This document shows positions 17,987 to 25,887 of a stretch of 64,000 nt of DNA, in pieces. Position 1 is the stretch's first letter, and every line of letters begins with the position of its first letter. Where the stretch lies: the NCBI GenBank assembly GCA_044507065.1, contig JBIQJY010000012.1, positions 1 to 64,000 on the forward strand. The letters run 5' to 3'. The notes under the pieces are model-generated. The model had not been told where the DNA came from, made no database searches, and worked only from the letters and a program-made list of their open reading frames with translations. The DNA comes from SCN-69-37 sp044507065 (lineage in GTDB: Bacteria; Acidobacteriota; Vicinamibacteria; Vicinamibacterales; SCN-69-37). The position numbers and the translations under genes are program-made.

Positions 17987-18565
17987 ATGCGTCACAGAGT
18001 GGCACACAGGAAGCTCGGTCGCGTCACGGAACATCGCATCGCGATGCTCCGCAACCAGACCATGGACTTGATTCGGCACGAGCGGATTCAGACGACCGTC
18101 CCCCGTGCCAAGGAACTGCGCCCGTTCGTCGAGCGCATCATCACGGTGGCCAAGCGCAGCCTCAACGCCGAGGCTGGCAGCCCACGCGCCGTGACGGCAC
18201 GCCGGGTCGTGGCGCAGGACATCGCCGACAAGGCGATCGTGCAGAAGCTGTTCGGTACGATCGCGCCCCGGTACGTCGACCGCGCCGGTGGCTACACGCG
18301 CCTGTTGCGTCTCGGCCATCGCCGCGGCGATAGCGCGGAGATGGCCGAGGTGGAACTGCTCGGGAGCGAGTACGACCCGAACGCCGAGAAGGAACCGGTC
18401 AAGACGGAGAAGCCGAAGAAGAAGACCGTCGGCGGCCGGCTCCGCGAGGCACTGGGCGGCCGCAAGAAGGACGCGCAGGACGCGGGCGTGAAGACGCGCG
18501 CGAGCAAGCCCGCCAAGGGCGCGGCGAAGAAGGTGACGACGCCGCGCAAGGCTGGCGGCTCGTAG
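17987..18565 (+). CDS. rplQ: 50S ribosomal protein L17 with long basic tail
   Basis: L17 lies near the tunnel exit on the large subunit. The first 130 residues are a standard L17 (MRHRVAHRKLGRVTEHRIAM, GGYTRLLRLGHRRGDSAEMA). The protein continues to 192 residues with a lysine/alanine-rich tail of about 60 residues (EKEPVKTEKPKKKTVGGR and following). Tails of this kind occur in several phyla and are probably disordered. It is the last gene of the superoperon. Confidence 0.96.
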   Translation: MRHRVAHRKLGRVTEHRIAMLRNQTMDLIRHERIQTTVPRAKELRPFVERIITVAKRSLNAEAGSPRAVTARRVVAQDIADKAIVQKLFGTIAPRYVDRAGGYTRLLRLGHRRGDSAEMAEVELLGSEYDPNAEKEPVKTEKPKKKTVGGRLREALGGRKKDAQDAGVKTRASKPAKGAAKKVTTPRKAGGS

Positions 18566-18600
18566 GAAGGCGGCGGCCCACGGCCGCCGGCAGGCATGAC

Positions 18601-18634
18601 ACGGGCGCTGGAGGGGTCACCCTTCAGCGCCCGT
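18601..18634 (+). terminator. terminator of the ribosomal superoperon
   Basis: ACGGGCGCTG (18601-18610) pairs perfectly with CAGCGCCCGT (18625-18634). The inner bases GAGGG/CCCTT extend the stem to about 15 pairs with a GTCA loop. A short T-containing run (TGTCGTTTC) follows. A second perfect stem, CGGCGGCC/GGCCGCCG, precedes it at 18571-18589. Together they should stop transcription after rplQ. Confidence 0.8.
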
Positions 18635-18680
18635 TGTCGTTTCACGCGCGTCAGTCGTCGACATCGACGCGGCCGCCGTA

Positions 18681-18710
18681 TTGCCCGGTCCGCGGGAACC
18701 GTACTACCAT
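18681..18710 (+). promoter_or_regulatory. promoter of the lytic transglycosylase gene, probably leaderless
   Basis: TTGCCC (18681-18686), an 18-base spacer and TACCAT (18705-18710) form a sigma-70-like promoter. Transcription would begin about seven bases later, at or beside the ATG at 18717, leaving no room for a ribosome-binding site. Confidence 0.5.
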
Positions 18711-18716
18711 CGCGTC

Positions 18717-19805
18717 ATGATGCGCGTGACGCTCCTGGTTCTTGGCCTTGCGGCAATCGCGTCGGCGGCGCCGCACGCGCGGCAGGTGTCCGTGCCCACC
18801 GAGCCGGGCACGCCAGGCGTTCCGGCCGTGCCCGCTGCGCCCCTCCAGCCACTGGCGCCGGATCCGCCAGAGACAGCCGGGCCAGCGTCGTTCGAGACGT
18901 TTCTCGAGGGGATCCGGGCCGAGGCCCTCGACCGCGGGCTCAGCCCCGCGGCGGTTGATTCGGCGCTGGCCGGCCTGTCGCCGCAGCCGGTCGTCGTCGC
19001 GCGCGATCGCGCGCAGCCGGAGCAGGTGCAGAGTCTCGACGCGTACCTGGCGCAGCGGCTCACCGCTCGAACGGTGACGACGGCGCGGCAGATGCACCGA
19101 CGCCATGCCGGCGTGCTGCGCGAAGTGGAGCGCGAGTTCGGCGTGCCGGCCGCCGTGATGACGGCCATCTGGGGGCTCGAATCCAACTTCGGGCGATTCA
19201 CTGGGACCTACCCGACGATTCGCGCGCTCGCGACACTTGCCTACGACGGCCGGCGCGCACTCTTCCGGAGCGAGCTGCTTGCCGCGCTCGAGATGGTCGA
19301 TCGGGGTGTGCCGTTCGAGCGCATGCGCGGGTCCTGGGCCGGGGCCATGGGCCAGCCGCAGTTCATGCCGTCGAGTTTCCTCCGCCACGCGGTCGACTTC
19401 GACGCCGACGGTGCGACCGATATCTGGGCCTCGCTGCCCGACGTGTTCGGATCGATGGGCAACTACCTGAAGAATGCCGGGTGGACGGCCGGTGAGCGGT
19501 GGGGACGCGAGGTCGTCGTGAGCGACAGCGTGCTGGCCGAAATCGATCGCGGCGTCCCGATGCGCGCCGAGGGCTGCCGCGCGGTTCGGGCGATGACCGA
19601 GCCGCGGCCGCTGGCCGAGTGGTCGCGCCTGGGCGTGACGCTCGCGGGCGGGCGGCCGTTGCCGACGGCCGACATGGAGGCGTCGCTCGTGCGCGGCGTG
19701 CGCCGTCACTTTCTGGCCTACCGGAACTACGAGGCCATCCTCGACTACAACTGTTCCCACTCGTACGCGCTTGCCGTGGCGCTGCTGGCCGATCGCGTGA
19801 ACTGA
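18717..19805 (+). CDS. lytic murein transglycosylase, MltB family
   Basis: The enzyme cleaves the glycan strands of peptidoglycan with formation of 1,6-anhydromuramic acid. It has 362 residues. An N-terminal signal peptide (MMRVTLLVLGLAAIASA) directs export. A proline/alanine-rich stretch follows, then the MltB-type catalytic domain. E155 in WGLESNFGRF is the catalytic glutamate. GSWAGAMGQPQFMPSSF and DIWASLPDVFGSMGNYL are further family motifs. No C-terminal peptidoglycan-binding domain and no lipobox cysteine are visible, so it is probably a soluble periplasmic protein. It is transcribed alone, after the ribosomal terminator. Confidence 0.92.
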   Translation: MMRVTLLVLGLAAIASAAPHARQVSVPTEPGTPGVPAVPAAPLQPLAPDPPETAGPASFETFLEGIRAEALDRGLSPAAVDSALAGLSPQPVVVARDRAQPEQVQSLDAYLAQRLTARTVTTARQMHRRHAGVLREVEREFGVPAAVMTAIWGLESNFGRFTGTYPTIRALATLAYDGRRALFRSELLAALEMVDRGVPFERMRGSWAGAMGQPQFMPSSFLRHAVDFDADGATDIWASLPDVFGSMGNYLKNAGWTAGERWGREVVVSDSVLAEIDRGVPMRAEGCRAVRAMTEPRPLAEWSRLGVTLAGGRPLPTADMEASLVRGVRRHFLAYRNYEAILDYNCSHSYALAVALLADRVN

Positions 19806-19856
19806 ACCGATCGAGGTGGGGGAACCGTGCTCTGCCTCCGCCGCGGGCGCGATTGG

Positions 19857-19957
19857 CCAACGCTTTTCCAGGGCGTTGGGGCCCCACCCCCAACGCTTCT
19901 CCCTGAACTGACGCTGCCCCTCAGCGCTCGCGCTGGCGCGCTCGGCCTCGGGCTGCT
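19857..19957. repeat. family B dispersed repeat with terminator-like hairpin
   Basis: This fills the space between the convergent transglycosylase and permease genes. GCGTTGGGG (19873-19881) pairs with CCCCAACGC (19888-19896). The sequence then continues with CTCCCTGAACTGACG, GCCCCTCAGCGCTCGCGCT and GCGCGCTCGGCCTCGGGCTG. Close relatives lie at 36220-36300, 58358-58399 and 58400-58480. Besides being a repeat, the hairpin could terminate both genes. Confidence 0.75.
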
Positions 19958-21241
19958 CTACTCGTATCGGAGGGCTTCGATCGGGTCGAGGCGAGAGGCG
20001 CGGATGGCCGGGACCATGCCGAAGAAGACGCCGACGCCGGCCGAAAAGCCGATCCCGATCGCGAACGACCACCACGGCATGGAAATGGGGAAGCCGGTCA
20101 GCAGGTGTACGCTCCAGCCGATCGTCGCGCCGCAGAGGATGCCGAGCAGGCCGCCCGCCGACGTGAGAAACACGGCCTCGAGCAGGAACTGCCACAGCAC
20201 TTCCACGCGCCGTGCCCCGAGCGCCTTGCGCACGCCAATCTCGCGCGTCCGTTCGGTGACGCTGATGGTCATGATGCTCATGACCCCGATGCCTCCGACC
20301 ATCAGTGCAATCGACGACAGGACGACGAGCGCAAGGAAGGTCGCCTGGCTGATCTGCTCCCACAGGTTGAGGAAGGCATCCTGCGTCACCAGATCGAAGT
20401 CATTGGGCTGGTCGACCCGCAGGCCGTGGCGGATGCGCATGACCTCTTCGATCTCGCGCATCGCCTGTTCCACCGATACGCCCTCGTGCGGCACGGCGGC
20501 GACCATCAGGCCGCTCAGCGTACCCCGACCGGTCTCGTTGACGCGGACGCCGTACTTCGACGCCCACGTCGTATAGGGAATGACGACGAAGTCGTCGACG
20601 CCCACGTCGAATCCGCCCGGGCTCGGCCGCTTGGCGAGCACGCCGATCACGGTGAACTCCTCGAAGCCGATGCGAATGGCCTTCCCGATGGGATCGATGT
20701 TGGGGAACAGCGCCTCGGCCGGTGCCAGGCCGAGCACGACCACGCGGGTTCGCCGCTGCACCTCCGCCGCGGTGAAGAACCGGCCCGACTGCAGCGGCAC
20801 CTGCGAGACGAACGGCCAGGCGGCGCTGGCGCCCGCGATGGCCATCGGCTTCGTCCGCTGGCTGCGGTAGTAGAGCCGCTCGGTGCGGTCGCCCGGGCCA
20901 CCGGCGCCGAGCGTCAGGTCGACCATCTCGATCGACGGCGCGGAGCGCTCGATGGCCGCGGCGTCGTTGGCCGTGATGTTGGGCCGCATGATCAGTTCCC
21001 GGAACTCCGTGCCCGACGAGAAACTGACGGCCGACATCTTGGCCACATAGACGGTGTTCGGGCCCAGCTGCCGGAACAGGTCGCGGATCGACTGGTCGAA
21101 CCCGCGGATCATGGCCGTCATCCCGACAATCGACGTGATGCCGATGACGATGCCGAGCACGGTGAGGAACGACCGCATCTTGTTGCCCCGGACCGTGTCC
21201 CAGGACATCGCGACGATCTCGCTGAACAGGCTCCAGCGCAT
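19958..21241 (-). CDS. MacB/FtsX-type ABC transporter permease (second of pair)
   Basis: The 427-residue protein has the layout of MacB-type permeases: an N-terminal membrane helix (FLTVLGIVIGITSIVGMTAM), a large periplasmic MacB-like core domain of about 220 residues, then an FtsX domain with three helices near the C-terminus. SVTERTREIGVRKALGARR and the terminal SRLDPIEALRYE are family signatures. MacB-type systems use ATP hydrolysis in the cytoplasm to drive export of peptides, antibiotics or lipoproteins. It is the last gene of a four-gene minus-strand operon and starts one base after the preceding stop. No fused ATPase domain is present. Confidence 0.9.
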   Translation of the reverse strand: MRWSLFSEIVAMSWDTVRGNKMRSFLTVLGIVIGITSIVGMTAMIRGFDQSIRDLFRQLGPNTVYVAKMSAVSFSSGTEFRELIMRPNITANDAAAIERSAPSIEMVDLTLGAGGPGDRTERLYYRSQRTKPMAIAGASAAWPFVSQVPLQSGRFFTAAEVQRRTRVVVLGLAPAEALFPNIDPIGKAIRIGFEEFTVIGVLAKRPSPGGFDVGVDDFVVIPYTTWASKYGVRVNETGRGTLSGLMVAAVPHEGVSVEQAMREIEEVMRIRHGLRVDQPNDFDLVTQDAFLNLWEQISQATFLALVVLSSIALMVGGIGVMSIMTISVTERTREIGVRKALGARRVEVLWQFLLEAVFLTSAGGLLGILCGATIGWSVHLLTGFPISMPWWSFAIGIGFSAGVGVFFGMVPAIRASRLDPIEALRYE

Positions 21242-21242
21242 G

Positions 21243-22466
21243 CTACTCCCGCCTCAGCGCTTCGATGGGATCGAGCGCGGCTGCGCGCATGGCCGGGTAG
21301 AGGCCGAAGCCGAGACCCACGACGGCCGTCATCGAGATCCCGAGGATGATGGACCACACCTCGATGATGGCCGGCAGCGGCGTGAGCTGGCTGACCACCC
21401 ACGCGAACAGGAAGCCGAGCGCGGTTCCGCACAGGCCGCCGAACGTCGAGAGCGTGATCGACTCGGTGAGGATCTGCCACATGACGTCGCGCCGCCGCGC
21501 GCCGAGCGACTTGCGCAGGCCGATCTCGCGCGTGCGCTCACTCACCACCATCAGCATGATGTTCATGATGACGATGCCGCCCACCACCAGGGACAGGCCG
21601 ACGACGCCAATGAGGATCGCGAAGATGCCTGCCGTGGCCTGGCTGTAGAGGTTCATGAACGTGTCGGCGGTGAAGATGCCGAAGTTGTCCGGCTCGCTCG
21701 GCCGCAGCCGGCGCTCGACGCGCAGGGCGACGCGGGCCTCGTCCATCGCCACCGGCAGCTGATCGGGCGTCGACGGGCGCACGGTCAGTTGGAGCGACTG
21801 CCGTGTCCCGAAGATGCGTTGATAGGCGCCGAGTGGCAGCACGATCCACTCGTCCTGCGACTGGCCGAGCAGGGCCCCACGCTGCGGTGCCACCCCGACG
21901 ACGCGCACGTGGAAGCCGTTGATGGTGATGGTCTTGTTGAGCGGCTCGATGGGCCCGAAGAGCCGATCGGCCGTATCGAAGCCCAGGAGGGCGACCGCGC
22001 GGCCGTCGTTGAACTCGTTGCTCGTGATGGGCCGTCCGCGTTCGATCTGCGTCGACGGCAGGTCGTTGAACTCGCGCGTCACGCCCCGGATCTGGACGCT
22101 GTCGAGCGTCTCGTTCCGGTACCGGACCTGCGCGCCAGACCGGTTCTCGGCCATCACCATGCCGATGGCCGGCCCGAATGTCCGGATGGCGTCGGCGTCT
22201 TCCATCGAGACGCGCGGGTTGCTCTCGGCCTGCAGGTCCTCTTCGTCCGTCTGCGTCAGCGGTCGGCGCTGAATGGAGAAGGCGTCGGCGGCAAACTGCG
22301 ACTGGATTTCGGCCTCGACCGACGAGTTCAGTCCCTGCACCAGCGAGACGACCGCGATGATCGACGACACGGCGACCACGTTGCCGATCACCGTGAGGAA
22401 CGATCGCAGTTTGTTGGCCCAGATCGCCTGGAGGGCGATGGCCGCCGCCTCGATGAACTGGTGCAT
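21243..22466 (-). CDS. MacB/FtsX-type ABC transporter permease (first of pair)
   Basis: This 407-residue protein is a paralogue of the downstream permease, with the same order of one N-terminal helix, a periplasmic core and a C-terminal FtsX domain. VVSERTREIGLRKSLGARRR and the end AALDPIEALRRE are characteristic. Its ATG shares one base with the stop of the adaptor gene (TGATG), so translation is coupled. The pair probably forms a heterodimeric channel, but the ATP-binding subunit must be encoded elsewhere. The substrate cannot be told from sequence. Confidence 0.9.
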   Translation of the reverse strand: MHQFIEAAAIALQAIWANKLRSFLTVIGNVVAVSSIIAVVSLVQGLNSSVEAEIQSQFAADAFSIQRRPLTQTDEEDLQAESNPRVSMEDADAIRTFGPAIGMVMAENRSGAQVRYRNETLDSVQIRGVTREFNDLPSTQIERGRPITSNEFNDGRAVALLGFDTADRLFGPIEPLNKTITINGFHVRVVGVAPQRGALLGQSQDEWIVLPLGAYQRIFGTRQSLQLTVRPSTPDQLPVAMDEARVALRVERRLRPSEPDNFGIFTADTFMNLYSQATAGIFAILIGVVGLSLVVGGIVIMNIMLMVVSERTREIGLRKSLGARRRDVMWQILTESITLSTFGGLCGTALGFLFAWVVSQLTPLPAIIEVWSIILGISMTAVVGLGFGLYPAMRAAALDPIEALRRE

Positions 22467-23809
22467 CAGCGTGTCGCGGTCGTCGTTGCCTGGGCTGCCG
22501 TCGTGATGGTGACCGCGTCGCCCTCGCGCAGCGCGCGCACCGACGCGAACGGTCCGGTGATGACCTGGTCGCCTTCCTGCAGGCCCTCGAGTACTTCGAA
22601 ATACCGTTCACCCGCAATGCCGGTCGTGACCGGGACGAACGCCGCGCGGCCGTCGCGGACCACGAAGACGCCCTCGAACTCCTTGCGCGTCTGGCCGGGC
22701 GCCAGTTCCTGCGGCACGACCGGGGCCGACGACGATCGGCCGGCCGGCGTCGCGGGGGGCGGAACGATCGCGCCCGACGCGTCCACGACCTGCTCGCGCA
22801 CGGTCATCGCCTGGATGGGGACGCCCAGCGCTTTCTCGCGCGTGGCCGTGGTGATTTCGGCCGTGCACGTGAAGCCGGGCCGGACGTTGGGCACCTCGCC
22901 GTCGATCGTCACGACCACCATGAAGTTGGTGGCGCGCCCGGTTGCGGCCTGACCCGTCGCCTGGATCGGGCTGTTACCGACCTCGGTGACGCGACCCTGG
23001 AACGTCTGGTTGGGCAGGGCATCGATCGAGATGCGGGCCGGCTGGCCGACGCGGATGAACGGAATGTCGGTCTCGTCGACCTCGATTTCGGTCTCGATGA
23101 CACTCATGTCCGCAATCGTCAGCAGCACCGTGCCGGCGTTGTTCATGGTACCGACGACCGCCGTTTCGCCGAGCTCGATGTTGCGTCGCGTGACGATGCC
23201 GTTGATGGGCGAGACCATGCGGACCTTCGTGAGATCGTGGCGCGCGCTCTCGAGGTTCGCTTCCTCCTGGCGAATGCGCTGCTCCTGTGTGACGACCGAC
23301 TGCTCGCTGATGAGCAGGTCGGTCTCGCGCATCTTGAGGTCGTTGGCCGCCCGTTCGTAGTCATCGCGCGAGACCAGCCCGCGTTCCCACAACCCCTCCG
23401 TCCGGCGCATCGTCTCGGTGGCCTGCGAGAGGGCGGTGCGCGAGTTGTTGACCTGCGTGCGCGTCTGGGCGAGCTGCGCGCGCGCCGTGGCAAGGCTGGC
23501 CTCACGATTCTGGAAGGCAGTTTCGAGGTTGCGGGGATCGATTTCGAGCAGCGGCTGGCCCACCGTCACGTCCTGGCCTTCGACAACCGAGAGCGACACG
23601 ACGCGGCCCATGGTCTCGGCACTGATGTCGACCTGGCGGGCCGGTTCCACCTTGCCGCTCGCCGAGACGATGGCCTCGAGGTCGTGCCGGGCAATGGTTT
23701 CGACCGTCACGGATGTGGCCGTCGAACGCCGCGACGCGAAGTTGCCCCAGGCGAGTGCGCCGAGGACAACAACGATGGCGGCGCCGATAAGCAGTTTCTT
23801 TCGGTTCAT
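22466..23809 (-). CDS. HlyD/MacA-type periplasmic adaptor protein
   Basis: This 447-residue membrane-fusion protein bridges an inner-membrane transporter to an outer-membrane channel. It has an N-terminal anchor (KKLLIGAAIVVVLGALAWG) and a biotinyl-lipoyl half-motif (SASGKVEPARQVDISAE). A long alpha-helical hairpin spans roughly residues 100-200 (many Q, R and E heptads). The second lipoyl half (MVSPINGIVTRRNIELGE) and beta-barrel domains follow. A proline/serine-rich stretch (PPPATPAGRSSSAPV) near residue 365 is an insert. It sits four bases downstream of the Yip1-family gene and is coupled to the first permease. Confidence 0.9.
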   Translation of the reverse strand: MNRKKLLIGAAIVVVLGALAWGNFASRRSTATSVTVETIARHDLEAIVSASGKVEPARQVDISAETMGRVVSLSVVEGQDVTVGQPLLEIDPRNLETAFQNREASLATARAQLAQTRTQVNNSRTALSQATETMRRTEGLWERGLVSRDDYERAANDLKMRETDLLISEQSVVTQEQRIRQEEANLESARHDLTKVRMVSPINGIVTRRNIELGETAVVGTMNNAGTVLLTIADMSVIETEIEVDETDIPFIRVGQPARISIDALPNQTFQGRVTEVGNSPIQATGQAATGRATNFMVVVTIDGEVPNVRPGFTCTAEITTATREKALGVPIQAMTVREQVVDASGAIVPPPATPAGRSSSAPVVPQELAPGQTRKEFEGVFVVRDGRAAFVPVTTGIAGERYFEVLEGLQEGDQVITGPFASVRALREGDAVTITTAAQATTTATR

Positions 23810-23813
23810 CTAT

Positions 23814-24548
23814 TTACCTGCCCATGATGAGCGAGAAGCCCACGGAGAAGAGTGCCGTGAAGCCCAGAGTGATGGCGAGAAGCGTGATGATGAAAAGGGC
23901 CGGCTTGCGCTTGTAGAGCACCGCCAGGCCGAGTCCATTGACGACGGCCTGCCAGAGGCTGAAGACCGAGATGGCACCAAGAAACACCGCGAGCAGGCTG
24001 TCGGGTTCGAGCATGGGCACGAGCGCGCCGAGATTGAACGGCCCGCTCTGCGTGAGGACGCCCTGCATCAACTGGATGGGGACGCCCACGACCGCCCCGA
24101 GCGCGCCGATGACCTGTGCATGCGCCGTCACCCCCAGGACTTCCTTCAGCGAGGCCGTGCCGCCCAGCACCACGTTGAAAATCGCCCAGTAGACCGCGCT
24201 GAAGATGAGGACCACGACCGGGACCCCGATGAACACCCCAATCATCGACGTGTAGGCGCCCGCGCCCGCGCGAGCCTCCATCTGGGCGTACATCTCCGGA
24301 GTCACGGGCTGGCCGCTGAACCGCTCGATCTGCTCCACCTGCATGTCGATGGCGGCCTGACGCCCGACCTGGGTGAACTGTGGCAGTCCGGCCGCGAGCC
24401 CGATGGCCAGGCAGACGACGGCAAGGACGCCCACGGGGCGTGGGTGCCGGGCGACGTCCTTGAACGTCTCGGTGGGCGAGAAGATGACGCCGATGATGCG
24501 GGCAACGAGGCCGAGACTCGGGGCTTCAGTGCTGGGCATTTCGCTCAT
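23814..24548 (-). CDS. Yip1-family integral membrane protein
   Basis: The 244-residue protein has the bacterial Yip1-domain pattern. LVARIIGVIFSPTETFKDVA at the N-terminus is the family motif, and five hydrophobic segments follow, for example VLAVVCLAIGLAAGLPQ and IGVFIGVPVVVLIFSAVYWA. The function of bacterial Yip1 proteins is poorly defined. It is first in the operon with the adaptor and permeases, so it may assist assembly or membrane placement of that exporter, but this is only inferred from position. No strong ribosome-binding site is seen before its ATG. Confidence 0.75.
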   Translation of the reverse strand: MSEMPSTEAPSLGLVARIIGVIFSPTETFKDVARHPRPVGVLAVVCLAIGLAAGLPQFTQVGRQAAIDMQVEQIERFSGQPVTPEMYAQMEARAGAGAYTSMIGVFIGVPVVVLIFSAVYWAIFNVVLGGTASLKEVLGVTAHAQVIGALGAVVGVPIQLMQGVLTQSGPFNLGALVPMLEPDSLLAVFLGAISVFSLWQAVVNGLGLAVLYKRKPALFIITLLAITLGFTALFSVGFSLIMGR

Positions 24549-24646
24549 GATGGAGGACTCCCGCCGACAGTTCCGGCGCTGCGTGGCGATCCACCCATTC
24601 TATGTCTCATCCTTTACGTAATTGCGGCTGGACAGTTCAGACGCAC
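24549..24646. other. intergenic space before the repeat array
   Basis: The 98 bases upstream of the Yip1-family gene hold no gene. On the minus strand a TAGAAT hexamer lies near 24596-24601, but no -35 box is convincing at normal spacing. The promoter of the exporter operon should lie here or inside the repeats. Confidence 0.4.
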
Positions 24647-24835
24647 CACGGTCTCCCGCAATGGGAGGCCAGGGGCCTCAGCCCCTGGCGTTCGCACGGG
24701 CTGAAGCCCGTGCGCTCCACGGTCGCCCGCAATGGAGGCCAGGGGCTTCAGCCCCTGGCGTTCGCACGGGCTGAAGCCCGTGCGCTCCACGGTCGCCCGC
24801 AATGGAGGCCAGGGGCTTCAGCCCCTGGCGTTCGC
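24647..24835. repeat. array of three 70-bp double-palindrome repeats (family A)
   Basis: Three head-to-tail copies begin at 24647, 24718 and 24788. The units are 71 and 70 bp, and the third is partial. Each full unit contains CCAGGGGC-TTCA-GCCCCTGG (the first copy has CTCA in the loop) and GCACGGGC-TGAA-GCCCGTGC, so each can fold as two hairpins. Copies two and three are identical over their shared length. Single copies occur at 7566 and 42931. There are no unique spacers, so it is not a CRISPR array. It resembles REP/BIME elements, though no RAYT transposase gene is in the window. Confidence 0.92.
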
Positions 24836-24869
24836 TGCCGTCGCCGGCACGTGCGCTAGTCTGGTGGGC

Positions 24870-25847
24870 ATGCCACTCTCTGCTATTCGCTGGATCGTTC
24901 TGGCTGCCGCCGTGCTGCTGCCGTCAGGGGCATCTGCCCAACTGTCCTTCGAGGCCGCCGGTGAGCGCGCGCTCGGCATGGCCGGGGCGTTTGTGGCCGT
25001 CGCCGACGATGCCACGGCCGTGCACTGGAATCCGGCCGGACTGGCCAGCGGCCATCCTGTCGGGATGACAATTGGGTGGCACGACTTTCAGGTTGGTAAG
25101 TCGGACGCGGCCTCGGCGGCCGGTGCACGCCAGGGACGTGCCACGCTCACCAGCCTTGCCGCATGGCCGCTGGGCCTGTCGTACGGGACCCTGCGCCACT
25201 CTCGCCTCGTTGCGGATGCTGACGGCGAACTGACGGGCGAGTCCTTGAGACTGGGGCACCTCGGTGTGACGCTCCTGCAGACCATCGTCGATGGCCTCGT
25301 GGTTGGATCCACACTGAAGGTGCTGCGAGGCGGACTGGCGACCGGGGGTGTCGGCCTGCCGACCGCCGGCGAGGCGCTCGAAGCCCTCGATGACCTCGAG
25401 CGCGACAACCAGACGGCCTTCGATCTGGACGTCGCCGTCATGGCGGGCAGCCCATCGATGCGCCTGGGGCTCGCGTTGAAGAATCTGCGATCACCGTCGT
25501 TTCGTGCAACGACGGGCAGCGAGTTCGTGCTGCCTCGCCAGGCCCGTGTCGGCGTCGCCGTGCTGCCAGCCGATGGCGTAACCCTTGCTATGGACCTGGA
25601 CCTGAACACGGTCGACCTCATGGGCGACCTTCGTCGAATGCTCGCGGTTGGCGGGGAGACCTCCGTCGGGTCCCGGGTGCAGGTCCGTTCCGGCGCGCGC
25701 TGGAACCTGGCCGGCGACCGGGATGTGCTCGGGGCCGTCGGAGCGAGTGTCAGTGTGCGTCGAGGCTGGTGGATCGATGGGCACTACGCCAGGGGGCGCA
25801 ACGACGAGGCTCGGGAAATGGGGGTAGCGCTGCGCGCAGGATTCTGA
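24870..25847 (+). CDS. outer-membrane beta-barrel protein, PorV/FadL-like
   Basis: This 325-residue exported protein begins with a clear signal peptide (IRWIVLAAAVLLPSGASAQ). The mature start has ALGMAGAFVAVADDATAVHW followed by NPAGLA, the plug/first-strand motif shared by FadL-like and PorV-like barrels. The rest alternates polar and hydrophobic residues and ends GVALRAGF, an aromatic C-terminal barrel signature. The frame is open through the upstream repeat, but ATG 24870 gives the signal peptide and is preferred. It ends 40 bases before pilB. A link to the pilus is possible from position only. Confidence 0.75.
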   Translation: MPLSAIRWIVLAAAVLLPSGASAQLSFEAAGERALGMAGAFVAVADDATAVHWNPAGLASGHPVGMTIGWHDFQVGKSDAASAAGARQGRATLTSLAAWPLGLSYGTLRHSRLVADADGELTGESLRLGHLGVTLLQTIVDGLVVGSTLKVLRGGLATGGVGLPTAGEALEALDDLERDNQTAFDLDVAVMAGSPSMRLGLALKNLRSPSFRATTGSEFVLPRQARVGVAVLPADGVTLAMDLDLNTVDLMGDLRRMLAVGGETSVGSRVQVRSGARWNLAGDRDVLGAVGASVSVRRGWWIDGHYARGRNDEAREMGVALRAGF

Positions 25848-25887
25848 GGCAACTCAAGCGTGCGGTCGGCCGTGTCGATGAGTACAC

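Noticed and set aside
24647..24835. CRISPR array
   Set aside because: The units are contiguous with no unique spacers, and no cas genes are present.
24732..24869. Upstream extension of the barrel protein through the repeat array
   Set aside because: The frame is open only because the repeat lacks stops; the signal peptide begins at ATG 24870.
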